DNA from: Daedaleopsis sinensis
Taxonomy: Eukaryota; Basidiomycota; Agaricomycetes; Polyporales; Polyporaceae
Direction: 5' to 3'
Assembly (NCBI GenBank): GCA_033807695.1
Contig: CM066303.1
Span: 1,984,001-2,048,000, forward strand
DNA length: 64,000 bases
Positions 30,957 through 43,965 of this stretch are shown in pieces (within the stretch, counting starts at the first letter, position 1; every line of letters begins with the position of its first letter). Below the pieces are notes generated by a model that saw only the letters and a program-made list of their open reading frames with translations, searched no databases and was not told where the DNA came from. Position numbers and translations under genes: made by a program.

Positions 30957-31170
30957 TCTCTATCCTCTGAGAACACCCGCCCCTCTCTATCCTCTGAGAA
31001 CACCCGCCCCTCTCTATCCTCTGAAAACAGTCACCGTTCCCTATCCCCCAAAAACACCCACCGTTCCCTATCCCCCAAAAACACCCACCGTTCTCTATCC
31101 TCCAGAGAACACCCACCGTTCTCTATCCCCCAAAAACACCCACCGTTCTCTATGCCTCTGAAAACACCAA
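30957..31170. repeat. Minisatellite, about 8 x 25-28 bp, unit 1
   Basis: Repeats of the type CTCTATCCTCTGAGAACACC with CGCCC or CACCGTT tails; internal variants are ordered (CTGAG first, CCCCAAA later). It lies just past the 243-aa gene stop and before the next unit. The remaining 30840-31339 holds no gene. Confidence 0.85.
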
Positions 31171-31359
31171 ACACCCTAACTTACGAATTCTCTCTGTGGC
31201 AGGCATAGTCTCCTCGCCTCCCTGCCGTCCGCCTGTCCCGCGACCCTGTCGGAACGCATCTCGCGACGCCAACTCGCGAGTCGCTTGGCACTGTGTATTG
31301 CTACAATAATGATACATTACACCCACACCGCCCAGGCCCTAGCCGCGAGGACACACGCA

Positions 31360-33812
31360 CTAAATACCTCCATATGCCACCTTGCCATCCACTATCATCG
31401 CTCTCACCGCCGTCTGCAGAATGTCGCCGAACGGCTGGCCCTCGTCCATGATGTCGCGGTCCAGAACGACAAAGTCCGCGCGTTTCCCGGGGGCCAGCGA
31501 GCCGAGCGTGTCCTCTGCGAACGCCGCGTATGCCGCGTCGAGAGTTATGCCCTTCAGAGCTTGCGCGCGGGTCAGGCGCTCGGCGGAGAACCTGCGTGCG
31601 CACTCTTGTCAGCACGTCTAGGGGTGAGAAGGGACGAGAACGGCGCACCATCCACCTGCCCCGTGTGGGCTGTTGCCTTCGGTGTCCAGCCGGGAGACGG
31701 CGGCGTAGAAACCGAGGAGCGGATTGATGCTCTCGACCGGAAAGTCGGAGCCGAGGGGAAGAATGCCGTCGCGGGACGCTTTCAGGAGTGTCTGGTACGC
31801 GTATGCCCCCTTCATCCGCTCTGGTCCCTGCACGAAAGCTTCAGTCGTGTATTTTGGCCGGTGGAGTCACGAGCGTACCAGTCGCGTCTCCGCATACCAC
31901 ATATCACTTGTGCTGGGTTATCATCAGCCTCTACTACCTACGATCGACACCAGGCGCCGCACTCACGCATGTGTTGGCTGTACACTGTTCAGGACTGCAT
32001 AAATGTTCAGACGTGAGACTCCATAGCCGTATAAGAGAGGCACTGACCACCGAGCTTGCCAGACCGTTCGAGGTCTTCGACCTGCATGATCTGTGAGTGC
32101 TCGTTGCGCGGCCGTCTCTTGGCGACCGCGTCCTTGTCGCCGCTCTCCTCGCCAATGGCCTCGAGCACATCCAAAACAGCTTTGTTGGCGCGGTCGCCGA
32201 TCGCGTGGATGTTCTAATCCTAAATGTCAACGGACTGTAGGGCACTGCAAACGGAGCAAGGACATACGACGCCCCATCCTTTCGCCCACCAGGCGCGCGC
32301 GACCTTGCCCAGGTCTTCTTCGGAGAGACGCATGATACCGCGCACATCCGGCTTGTCCGAGTACGGAGCCAGGAGCGCGGCACCCCAAGAGCCGAGCGCT
32401 CCATCTGTGAACAGTTTCACGCTGCGCATGCGGATGCGCGATGCTGGGTCAGGGTCGTAGATCTCGAGATTTCGCTCTTCTTCAGGTGATAGTCGGCCCG
32501 AGTCAGCCATGGCATACACGCGAATCTGAAGGTTCAACGTTCAATGCTTGTCAGGACTCAGTGTATGCGTATCATACTGTGAAACGTCAACGCACGGGAA
32601 GCTGGCCCTCTGAATCGAGTCTAGTAGGACTCGGGATGAGCAAATTTGTTGGACCGACGGAGATCCAAGACTTACTCCTTGAACAGCTCAAATTCCTCGA
32701 TGCTCGTTGACGCATCATGGACGCTGGTCAGTCCAACGGCGAGCGCGTCTTTCAGGGCTCGCTCTGCATATTCGCCCATCACGCGTTTTGATGGTTTGGG
32801 CACTGGAACCAGTGCTTGTGCATCATCCAGGAAAACACCGGTAGGCTCGCCGGTCGTTGGATCGCGTATGATCTCGCCGCCGGGGACAGTAGCTGGGAAG
32901 CCCTCGCTGAGGTGCTCTTTGGTCAACTGAAGGGCGCGCGGAGAGAGCCAGACCGCGTGTAAATCGACACGGTGCAAGACGATGGGTAAAGAGGCCAGGG
33001 ATGGTCGAGATGCAATGTCGGCCTGTGGTGAACAGTTAGTATGGCCCTGGAATGATGGCCATGCAAAAACGTACGGCGGTTGGGAAAGCACCGTTCGTGT
33101 CTTCCCAGCGCGTCTGATCCCAACCAACACCCTCTATCCAGGTGTCAGCGTCAGACGGGTGCTTCCGCACATAATCTTCTACTGTATCGAGGAGTTCGGC
33201 CAAGGAGCGCACTTCGTCAAGACGGAGTTGCATCTTGAAACCATACAGCAGTAAGTGCCCGTGAGCATCTGTGAAAGAGTAGTTGATGCCGGCATGATAC
33301 ACGTCAGTGACAGAATTAGGCGCATACCGGCCAGACCTGGGACCACGATGGAGCCTGTAGGTACATTGTAGACAGGAAGCGGCTTCTTGGCCGAAGGCTC
33401 GTTCCCATAGAATTTGCGAATGAGCTCGTTCTGGTACTCGTCCCAGTACGATTGGAGTTCGGCTAGCGTTCCCGTTCCGAGTTCGTCACGAGCCATACAC
33501 CCAACGTTACTAGTACTGACCTAAAGTCCCTGTTGCTGAGATAGTTACCTTGTCAATAAGAATGCAGTCCACTGTCGGGGTATCAAGGTCTACAGTGTAG
33601 ATTTTACTGCCTTCGGCGCAGAGAGCATAAGATCCTGGCAGAGACGAGACCAGCGAGGTAGAACCTTTGGTGAGCGAGTAATAATACGTGGAAAGTCCAG
33701 CAGCTGCAGAGGCCAAGAGAGTCCAGACTATCTGCCGTGTTCCAGATCCGTCATGATGAGATGTCGTCGCAGCCCGTTGTGGTTGCCCGGGTTTGCCAGC
33801 TCGTGAAGTCAT
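31360..33812 (-). CDS. Amidohydrolase family 3, copy 2 (no intron insertion)
   Basis: Same product as copy 1, 629 aa. Exons 33812-33521, 33462-33328, 33268-33075, 33022-32676, 32620-32596, 32525-32268, 32213-32048, 31994-31967, 31912-31879, 31827-31649, 31591-31360; every exon has exactly the length seen in copy 1. The intron between exons 3 and 4 is only 52 bp and shows the sites before the transposon insertions found in the other copies. The first intron has 6 extra bases (CGTTCC repeated). The last residue before Ile is Gly (AYGGI) against Asp in copy 1. No stop or frameshift. Confidence 0.92.
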
Positions 33813-36800
33813 CGTCGGAGGAGGAAACAAGTTTCGGCAAGGATGAAGAGCATGCCAGCGAGCGCTCTCCATCCCCTGCCACGAGTCCCACGTACTTAGA
33901 GGATAGCGCCCGGCGAAGAACGACCCAGATCACCATAGCCATGAGTGTTGTCGAGGTAAGTACTCCATCCTGTAGGCACTCGCCATAGTGGTACTACGAA
34001 GCGAGGAACAGTGAATACTATAGTAAGTAGCCAGAGTGATTCAGAGATGTAATATACGAGTAAAGGTAAGCAGTCGCCCTTCTAAATCACTATGCACATG
34101 CTGCTGACTCGGAGGATAGCCTATGGACCAAATTCTATGTAGGTCCGGATCCATAGGGCGTCGTCGAGCTCCAATCCGAAACTCCTTGATAGTTTGATGC
34201 CTCGCTCGCACTCAATGAATACGTGAAGCTCGTCCTTCAGCTTGATCGCCCCTTGTTACAGGCAGGAAAGGCAGTTCGTATAGTATTGGCATGGATTCGC
34301 GACAGACTCGAGCATCGACAGCGAATGGGTGCCAGTACATGCATCTGCACCAGTCTGCACCAGATGATACGAGGAGGAGGAGTTTAGACTCGGAGCACGT
34401 GGTTCGTAAAACAACTTGCTGCCAGTGGCGTCATGCATTTATGAGCGCTGAGCAGTTGTGGCTTTCCTTCCTGTTATGGCAATCTGCATCTCAGACTGCC
34501 CGTGGTCGGACGGTCAAGCGTCGCCCACGGAAGCGTCGCTCACGGCTCGAAGCCCGTCGTCCGCGGTCCAGATCTCTGCGCTCCTCAGACGGCGCCCCAC
34601 GTGAAAGCGCTCTCCGCGCTCTCGCACTCGTTTGCTCTCCTCGCCCTCTGCTCTCTCCCTGCCAGCGCGTTCGGCCCCTCTCTCGCTCTCCACCTGCGTG
34701 TCCCTCACGCTCTCCACCTCCCCCTCACCCCTACTACGACAGCATCCCCGACAACTCGTCGCGCGCGCCCCCTCCCGCTGCGCATACATTCCCTCAGCAT
34801 ATGCTCTCCTACCCGTCCCAGCTCGCCCATGCCCTCGACAGCACCACTGTCTCTCTCGCCGCGACCCGGGTCTGCTGCAGAACATCTAAGTTCCCAAGCT
34901 CACACCGACTTCTTCAGACGCTCACCTCCGAGCCCTTGCAGGAACATGCCGTCCGTGAGCGACTGAAAACTGTAACGACATTCGTCACTCACCACATCAC
35001 CCCCCGCCGACGTCCTCGACTGATCTATCCCACCGCCGGGACAGCGCTAGGTGACTGAGTGCTGTCCCCTCCAACAAATGCGCGAATACACATCTGCGCG
35101 ATAGGGCTGAAGGAGGCGCTCGTCGGGCAGTAACAATCCGCGCCGTTCGGCCGAGCCTCAGCTCGTGGGCCGTAGCGGGGAGAGGTGGGCGAGAAGGAGG
35201 GGAGCAGCCCGCGCTCCCGCAATTTGGCGCGTACGGACGCCGCGCCGCGCCGCGCAAACGTCTACGTCAGGTACGAATCGCAGTGAGCGACCGCCGACTG
35301 CTGACAGCCTAAGCTGTACAATCATTGTCCCGCCGCCCAGCCGAGAGAGCGAAGTAGCGCTTTCGCGATGGGAACGCGTCTGACGGCCCCGCCTCGGGGC
35401 TCCCTTTTCCCTCGCCTCAGGGAACCTACGGCGCGCCGAACTCTTCGCGGTCAGCCACACCCAGGTGGTGCACAGAAGGTCATCCACGACTCGACCATTC
35501 GCACTCCGCTCCGCTCTGGAGCACCTCTCGCGCCCTCCTGACATACAGGGCGTGTGGGGTGCGCCAGACAACGTCCGAGTGCGCGCGATTCCGGGAAGAC
35601 CGCGATCATCCCTGCAGAGTTCTGCAGCGCCGGCCCACGAGCACGTACCGTGGACTCGTCGAGCGAGCGCGGAAGGTACGTGGTCCGCGCTCTCCCGACA
35701 TACAGAGCGTGTGGGGTGCGCCGGTCCGAGTGCGCGCGATTCCGGGAAGACCGCGACCATCCCTGCAGAGTTCTGCAGCGCCGGCCCACGGCCGCGTACC
35801 GTGGACTCGTCGAGCGAGCGCGGAAGGTACGTGGCCGTCGGGCACCGTCCACGACGAGCATATCTGCTCGCTCTCGCTGGCATGACAGCGTATGAGAGCT
35901 GACTCGGCCGCGCGCAGCAGCAGCAGCTCGCACTCGCCTCTGGAGCACCATGCAGAGCATTCGGGGGGCGCCAGAGGCGAGTGCGCGGCTTAGCGTGCTC
36001 AGAGCTCGCGCAGCAGCGCGGGCTGGTGGGAGAAACGGCCGCAAAGCACCCCGGTCTATCGTCGCGCACGCGCCGTCGGCGCGTACCGAGTCGGCGCCGC
36101 ACGCCGGATACGTCTATGTCTGGTACGAATTGCAGTCAGCGACCGACTGCCGAGAGCCTAAGATCACTCACACATGTTCCGCTTCGTGAACCATGTCTCT
36201 GCCTCAGGAGCCCCCCGCACGCCCCGCGTCTTCCCCGTCAGCCTCGAGCGTGCTCGACATGCTGTACCACGCATGCTCTGCTCGGCCGCCGTCGGTTCTG
36301 AAGACGTTCGGTGAGATTCGAAGCGACATCCGACGAAATCGACGACCTACCACGCCTCACAGACTGATGGGCACGTACTGCGCGTCCTCCATAGCTAGGT
36401 GAGTCGCTACAGACGTCTGCTAGCAGTGGGGTTGTCAGGAAATACGACGAATCTGACGCGCATGGCAGGGGACGTACGCACTCGCACCCGGAGCCAGCAC
36501 GCAGTCCGCTTCGTCCGACGGCGACGTCCCTACGCAGGAGTGTGAGTGTCCGGTTCGAAACGCTTGCATCAAATGCGTAGCTCACCTCGATCGACGCGTA
36601 GAACACCGTCAACTGTCGCACATTTCCAAGACTGACGTATGTGAGGGCGCAGGATTCGGCCACTCAACGAGTCTGCTGGCCTGCACCCGGCGTGGTGGAA
36701 CGGGGTACCGAGCACGTCCCCGTGAGCCCGCTCTCGTTCTCGCCCTGATCGCCCAGGCCAGGTCGACGACGCGCTCTGCGCACTCGGCTCGTCTCCGATT

Positions 36801-39800
36801 CTTGCTCCCCACACACGCCCTTACTTCCTGCTGACACCTCTCATGCCGTCATCCGGATCCCGCGCGTCCGCTCTGTACCGGCGACCCTCTGCCCCTCTCC
36901 CTCCAGCACTCATCTCCTCCGGCGCGACCTACGCTGTGCGACAGGCGCCATGCGACGGCGAACGACAAACTGTCTATGTGCACGCTCTCCGGCTGCGTGT
37001 GCGTACGCTGCCGCACCCGTCGTGGCTCGCCCATACCCTCTGTATAGGCCACAGGGACAGGCACGACCACCCCGCGTGCGGAAAACGTATGTCCCGGCCC
37101 CTCCTGTCCACGCACACCTCTAGTGATCAATGGACCCTCCGTCCTGGACGTGTTCGGTAAGGCATCACACAAATAATCATTTCAATTAAACCACGTACCA
37201 CTGTCCGATACGGCCCGATGGACACCTTTGCGGGATTTTCAAAGCCAGGTGAGCGTCGAGCGGCCGCTGTGGAAGGAGCACCGGGGCGGCAAGACCGAAC
37301 GACTCGCATCCGCGACGGACCGCATCTGCAACAGACGCGATCTACCGCCGTGCGTGGTCGGCGTGCACGTTAACGTACGGAGTCGCGCACCGCAGTCAGG
37401 CACGATACGACGTCCCTGCAAAGTCTCGGTGAGTGTCAGTGAGCGAGCGACCGGCGGGAGCGAAGCTATCGGCCACTCACGAAGATCTCGCTAGGTGTGC
37501 TGTGAGCCGTGAGCCGTGAGCTTGGACACTACCCCGGTCAGTCCGACGCCTCGAGCGTGGTTGTGGCAGACCGCCGTTGGCTCTGAAGACCTCCAGTAAG
37601 ACATGGAGCGACGTCGACGAAGTGGGTCACCTACTACACCTCACGGCCTGCCGCGCGCGCTGCTGACGGCCGCGCGTTGCCCATGGCCAGGTCGCCGGTT
37701 GGTGAGTGAGCAGGATATACTGTTGCTATACGAAGTCAGTGATCTATCATGCAGGCAGGGTACCGTGTACACACCTATGTCCGGGATCAAACCGCGATCG
37801 CGTCCGGCGGCCCGTGTCCGTGGACAGCAACGTCGCCGACGGCGTGCAGCAGTCCATGTGAGGTGCAGTGCCACGTCCCTGCACAGTACTGTGAGTGTCC
37901 GGTTCGATCTAAATGAATGCATAGCTCACGGTCAAGAAGACCCCGCAACAGATGCGATCCACTGTCGTCTTCGCATAATCGGCGCGAATGTACGGAGTCG
38001 CGTAGAGCAGTGAGGCACGATACGACGTCCCTGACAATTCTCGGTGAGTGTTAGCGAGCGAGCGACCGGTGGGAGGCCACTTACCAACACCGTGCTAGGT
38101 GACACCCCGGACACCGGTCGGCCGGACGACTCGAGCGTGGTCGTGGCCGGCCTTGGTGAGACACGAAGCGACATCGGAAAAGGTGCATGACCTGCCCCTC
38201 AAGTTCACGGCCTGCTGTGCACGCTGGTGACGGTCGCCCATCGACAAATCGCCGGCCGGTGAGTTTTGCTACACGAGCTCGGTGAATAAAGCTAATCTGG
38301 CACGTTAGTTATGGACGCACATACCTCTGTCCGGGATTCGACTTGCGATCGCGTCCACCGGCCCGTGCCCGTGGACAGCAACGTCGGCCGCCGACGGTGT
38401 GCTGGCAGCGTCCGTGCGAGGTGCAGTGCGACGCGCCTGCACAATCTTGTGAGTCCCGGTTCGATTCAATGAGTGCGTGGCTCACCTCCGAGTCGGCAGA
38501 CCCGCGTATGCTGCACGGGATCGTCTGCAGTGAACCGGCGGGACTGTGAGTGTCTGACGAACGCAGGCACAAGACTGGGTACTCACCTGCAGTCCTGTGG
38601 TACGGCAGAACGCCGTACTCGACAAGACCGGACGCACCGTCGTGGGATCGCGACCAGTCGAGTCACCGGTCTACGCGCTCGGAATGGGCTCTAATCACAA
38701 GTAAGTAAGGAACGACTGCAGACAGCATGAGTGTACGTACCTGGTGCAAGTCCCCTGGGCCGGCGTTCTAAAGCAGAGATTGTGTATTAGATCAGGCACG
38801 GTATACAATGCATAAACGACGTACGCGCGAGTTCCGAGATTGCGATGCGTGCATGACGTCGTCGCGGACGCGCGCGACACGACGTGCGCAGTCCGGCCGA
38901 CACTGTCCACGACGAGGAGGTGGGACGCAGATGGGCCCGGAGTATGTGTGTAGGCCCAGACGAAGTGAGAGACGGGGCGAGGGAGCCCAGAGCGAGAGCG
39001 GGAGAGGGGAGGGAGAGGGGTGAGTGCCGTTCGCAGCTCACGCAGCCCGCTCCTTATACGCCCCCGGCTCGGACAGGATGGCCCGTGCACGCAGCCCCCG
39101 CTCGCACCCCCATATCCACCGTGGGCCCCGCGCCGTCTGGGCACGGACGGGCGGACCAACCAGCGCACGCCACGGCCGGGCGTGCGACGCCAGCCTGCTA
39201 GTGCGTCTCGCGAGTCCCCGCACCATTCAGCCTACGCACCAGACGTACACGAAGTTCGCTCTTGGCGGCGTCGGCTCGCACGCGCGCGCTCGGCTCGCGT
39301 TGATTGCACCTCGGTTAGTGGCGAGCGGAGCGAGGTGCGAAATTGCGAAGATGCGGACGTCCGGGGGAGCAGGACGGGGTGCGGGGGACTGCATCCCCCG
39401 TTTTCCGCCCCCGTCTTCGAAATCTGGGGTTTCCGTTGTGCGACGAGCGAGCCGAGGTGCGCTTCCGTCGGGGGTTGTGTCCTCGTGCTGGTGCTCTGTC
39501 GTACGACGCATTACTGGCGGTCGGTGGCAGAGTGCGAGGGGAGAGAGCCCCGCTCCGGGGTAGGAGTCGCGCGACATGCACTGCACTGCGCGCGAGGCCC
39601 GAGGCTCGACGTACTCATAGAAGCCCGGGGAACAGAGACGTCTGTCGAGACGACGAGTGAGCGGTGAGATGGGATAGGTGATCAGGCGGGACCCGATCTC
39701 AGCTATCGCTGAGTACGTGCGGCCGCGCCGCCTGTACTTGGTACGCCGGTTCGCTGCATACTATCCGTGCGAACCGGTCCGAGCTGACTCCCTCTTTATG

Positions 39801-42714
39801 CAAATTCACTCGTGATACACACGCACACATGAGTGCTCGACACGGTGGATTTCGTCCCGTGAATAGCATCGAGAGGGCGGCGCCGTGCGCTACGAGCCGA
39901 GGCGGGATCTGATCTCTGTCCGGGTACGTGCCACCCCGACTGTACCTGTTGGAGCTCTCCGCCCAGCGTGCATGAGCTGAACCAACTCGCTCTGCATCCA
40001 TACTTCTGGGTAATACACACGCTTGCACGAGTGCTCGACACGGACGTCATCCGCGAGCGGCTCGCATCGCGCGCCACTGCGCCAGCCTGCTCCTTTGCAC
40101 ACCCGGCGCCCACTCCTTTGTCTGTAGCCCCTCTGAGACGTCCGTGCACGACGTCTCTGTGTCCCCGGTGCACCGACGACGTCTCTGTGTCCCCGGCGCA
40201 CCAGTGCGCAGGTCCGGCGGACGCGTCAATGAGGCAGACTTCGCGTCCCGTGTGTGCCATGAACTGGTGCGCGATGCCCGCCCCGGCACACTCAGCAGTC
40301 TGCCGGGATGTACCATGACCGGTCCACAGATGTAAGTATATCAATCGCTTCAATTAGTAGACTCGGGCTCACGAACTTGAACAGCACACAGCTCGGGCGC
40401 ACATGCTCGGTCATCTCGGACTCATATTACCGGATCGCACACTCGCGATGAAGGATACTGCGCGCAACTCGCACTGTTCTATCAATAGCTCGTATACGGC
40501 GTGTTCTTAGGCACACCTGCAGATGGATTCTGCAACAATGGTATAGAAAATTGATGGCCATACAATGCACCGAATAACAGTACTTGAATTCCGTAGACCG
40601 TGCATGTGTATGTAGTCGAGTCACTAATGATCATGCTACCAGACACAGCTACTTCATATTGAACTGCATTTTGCGTGCACATCCAACTCGGCGAGGAGGG
40701 ACTGGCACTCACCTTTGAACTGCTCCAGGAGGATACGAACATTGTGAGCCCTCAGGCTGAGAAAGCGGGGCAAATTAGGTCCATGGTGATAGTGGCGAGG
40801 AGTGGATATGTTCGGTGGATACCTGAGCTTTCTGTTTGTTCTACAGTGTGCTCGAGCTTCAGACGTCAAAGTCTAGAATATGTTCCGTGAGCGGTGATTG
40901 GAAATGACGTGAGCAGAATGATACATACCACATGCATATCCCGAGTCGTCCGGCATAAACAGGCTTGCTGAGACGGCTACCACGAGGATCATCTGTGCGG
41001 TGGCAGGTCCTCCGGAGGGTATAATCATGATGCATGCCCGGATATCCACTGGAAACGAAATAATGGTGTCCGGGAGTGGCATGGCAATGAGTAGTAAGGT
41101 GTACCAAGTTGTGAGCTTACTAGCGGTGGGAGGTAGACAGTGTGTAGAGTGGTAGTGACATGTCAAGGGGGAGCCTCGGGACGACTCGGATGGGACCAAC
41201 TCGTCTGAAGCCTCTTGCTACGTCGACTGTGACATCGTACCACTGGAGTATTTTTGTGTGAAGCGAGTCGGCCCGGGAGTAGTCCCGCATCACAATACTT
41301 TACGCTAGGATCGGCAAACTAACCTCAAGACGCCCCAAGTAGCGAGACTGCTATGATTCAAGAATGATGCTCCTCACTGTTCTCAGCTTCCTTCGATAGC
41401 ACTTATGGGATGGCACGTACATTCAAGGGAACTTGAAGGACATTGTGTGCCATACTAGTAGCACGGGAGAGAGCGTAAGGATGTGATATCGGACTTGGTG
41501 GTCGGGCCCAGTGCGGCGATCTCACACCGTTCGGAAGGATCCTACGCAGTTTTCAATTGTAGATCTGGAGATGAGGGGTTGGGACATTCAAGTTCGAAGC
41601 TTGTTCTGACACCGATCACACGGAACTTGGAGGAGTGCCAGGCATTCGGTACCGAGAGCATTGCCTGGAATCAAGCTTGCTCTGGCACCTGTTCACAGAC
41701 TCCGTAATCTCGTGCACAATTTGCAGGAGAAGCAGTGGACTCACTGCATAGCGATGAGTAGAAAGTTAGTGAAAAGATCAATGCGGGCAAACAAGTAAGT
41801 AGTACTTGACTGAGGCGGCGCGAGGCTACGCACAATTGATCTCAATGTTCTTGGCTTTCAGATTCAAATGTGTACGCGTAGAGTGCCGAAACTACGCTAA
41901 CCTCGCGATGTCGGTGATGGTGGGAGAGAAGGAGAGCCTGAGCGCGCCTGCCCAAATGGGTATGTTCAACAAGATTGAGACGCTCGACTGCGGGTGGCTG
42001 TCCGTTTCTCTGCTCGTCGTCAACCACGACAGGAGAGCACTTACTGGTCTAGATAACTATGTCTGAGCTGCACGATAACATCATGTTCATTGTCCAGAGT
42101 AGATTCTGAACATGATATGCGACGGTACGCCCAGCTTATGCACTACGGTTTGAAACTATGGCTAACCGAGTTCCCACACTAGGTATATTGAATGCACGAC
42201 AACCGACCTGCTTTTCTGGTCATTGGCGACACTGCTCCGTGTCTCATGATTATTTGGATGTGCACGGAGCACAGAATCGGTAATTGGACACACACCGACT
42301 CATCCATCCCAAGCTGTAGCAAGCAGCTCCATGGCCGCCTCCCTCCATGGCCATTTACTCCCCTCCTCCGACTCGTCTCGTGCTGAGCACTAGACATGCG
42401 TCAAATGCGGCACACCCTCCGTACTATGTGCTAGATTTGAGGCAGCTCATGTCACGGAAGGTACGTGAAATTGAGCACATTGCCGACCCTCCTCCGTCGA
42501 GTCTCACACTGATTAAGGTTGCCAAGCGACCACCTTCACAGGGCAAGCACGACTCCGACACTCGGGAGCCCACCTCAGTCCCGCAGTCTGCCTTGCCTCT
42601 CTCCATCACACCGCAATTTTCCTCTTGGCCTCGAGATTCTCCTCTCCCGCACACCGCAGCCTGAGTTTGTCTCCTCACCTCGAGATCCCCCTCCGCCGCA
42701 CACTCTCAGCACAC
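33813..42714. other. Unit 2 long noncoding part
   Basis: Same order of blocks as unit 1. Differences seen: loss of 8 bp near 36520, a missing segment in the tandem pair at 35570-35830, and loss of about 45 bp near 41480 relative to unit 1. From about 37932 rightwards this unit matches unit 3 with a constant 12,402-bp offset; to the left it is more diverged. No gene is supported. Confidence 0.6.
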
Positions 42715-43493
42715 ATGTCTAGCACACCGCCTTTCAGCCCGTCCGAGCTCGAGGTTCCAAAACACGTTCGCGAGGAGTGGGAGCAGCTGAGCTCGGAGCG
42801 GGACCGCCGACGGGGCGAGGTGCGGGCACGGTTCACGTGGAGACTAGGTGAGCGCGATTGAACTTTGGATGCACCGCTGGCTGACAGTCTGCAGTGACTC
42901 TCACCGGGAACAGGAGAGCGTTCATGCGCTGGACTCCGTCCGAGTACCTCAGAGTCGTGCTCGGTGAGTACGGCTGCAAGGTCGTCGGGTTCTGGCCGCC
43001 GGAGGTCCCGTTCGAGAACCCGAGCAAGCTGACGGGCGGGATTGAACCGCTGCGGACGCTGCTGGACCTGTGGATGTCCGGTGCGCTGCGGATCGTCAAG
43101 ATCGAGCCAGGCGACCTCGAACAGGCGGCGAGGGATCCGGAGAGCATGCTCCCGAACGGTGTGTCTTCCGCCGACATGCCCGAGCCCATGCCACAGGTGC
43201 GAGTGCTGCCGCTTGTGCTCCATCCCCACGACATGCACCCGCTCTCGCATCCTAAGGTCGATTCGGGGCTGTACGAGGTGACGACGACAGCCGGGCCGGC
43301 GACGAGGAAGCGGAGACAGCGGGGGGACGGGAAGAAACCACGGGCGCGGCCGATCTCCCGGCGGCGACCGCGGGCGCACCTGCGCGGCGTGCTCACGAGC
43401 GAGTATGTCTACGAGGCGGCGGGGCACTCTGTGCTCTCTGACGAGTATGTCGAGCGGTGGCCTTCGGGGGCATTCAGTGTGTTTCAGGTGTAG
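42715..43493 (+). CDS. Conserved basic protein, 243 aa, unit 2 copy
   Basis: Exons 42715-42847 and 42895-43493, same structure as the unit 1 copy. Only a few substitutions (for example PADMPEP preceded by Ser instead of Pro, and HPKVDSG for HPEVDSG). The leader upstream differs by indels while the coding part has none, which is the pattern expected of a gene kept under selection, though the copies may simply be young. Confidence 0.75.
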
Positions 43494-43609
43494 CGAGTCG
43501 TAATATATTTCAATAGCTCTCAATCAGTGTAAGGGAGTAGTAGTGAACAATCTCCTCCATCCTGTCAGTGCACCGGGAGCAGTCCTGCTCGAACACCCAC
43601 CTCTCGACG

Positions 43610-43782
43610 CTCTGTATCCTCTGAGAACACCCGCCACTCTCTATCCTCTGAGAACACCCGCCCCTCTCTATCCTCTGAAAACGCCCACCGTTCTCTATGC
43701 TCTGAAAACAGTCACCGTTCTCTACCCACCGTTCTCTGTCCCCCAAAAACACCCACCGTTCTCTATCCTCCAGAAAACACCC
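43610..43782. repeat. Minisatellite, about 7 repeats, unit 2
   Basis: Same motif as 30957-31170 but a different number and order of variants, one repeat cut to 14 bp (CTCTACCCACCGTT). The span 43494-43945 has no gene. Confidence 0.85.
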
Positions 43783-43965
43783 TAACTTACGAATTCTCTC
43801 TGTGGCAGGCATAGTCTCCTCGCCTCTCTGCCGTCCGCCTATCCCGCGACCCTGTCGGAACGCATCTCGCGACACCAACTCGCGAGTCGCTTGGCACTGT
43901 GTATTGCTACAATAATGATACATTACACCAACACCGCCCAGGCCCTAGCCGCGAGGACACACGCA

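Noticed and set aside
30957..31170. Possible CRISPR array
   Set aside because: Repeats run together without unique spacers and the genome is fungal; it is a minisatellite.
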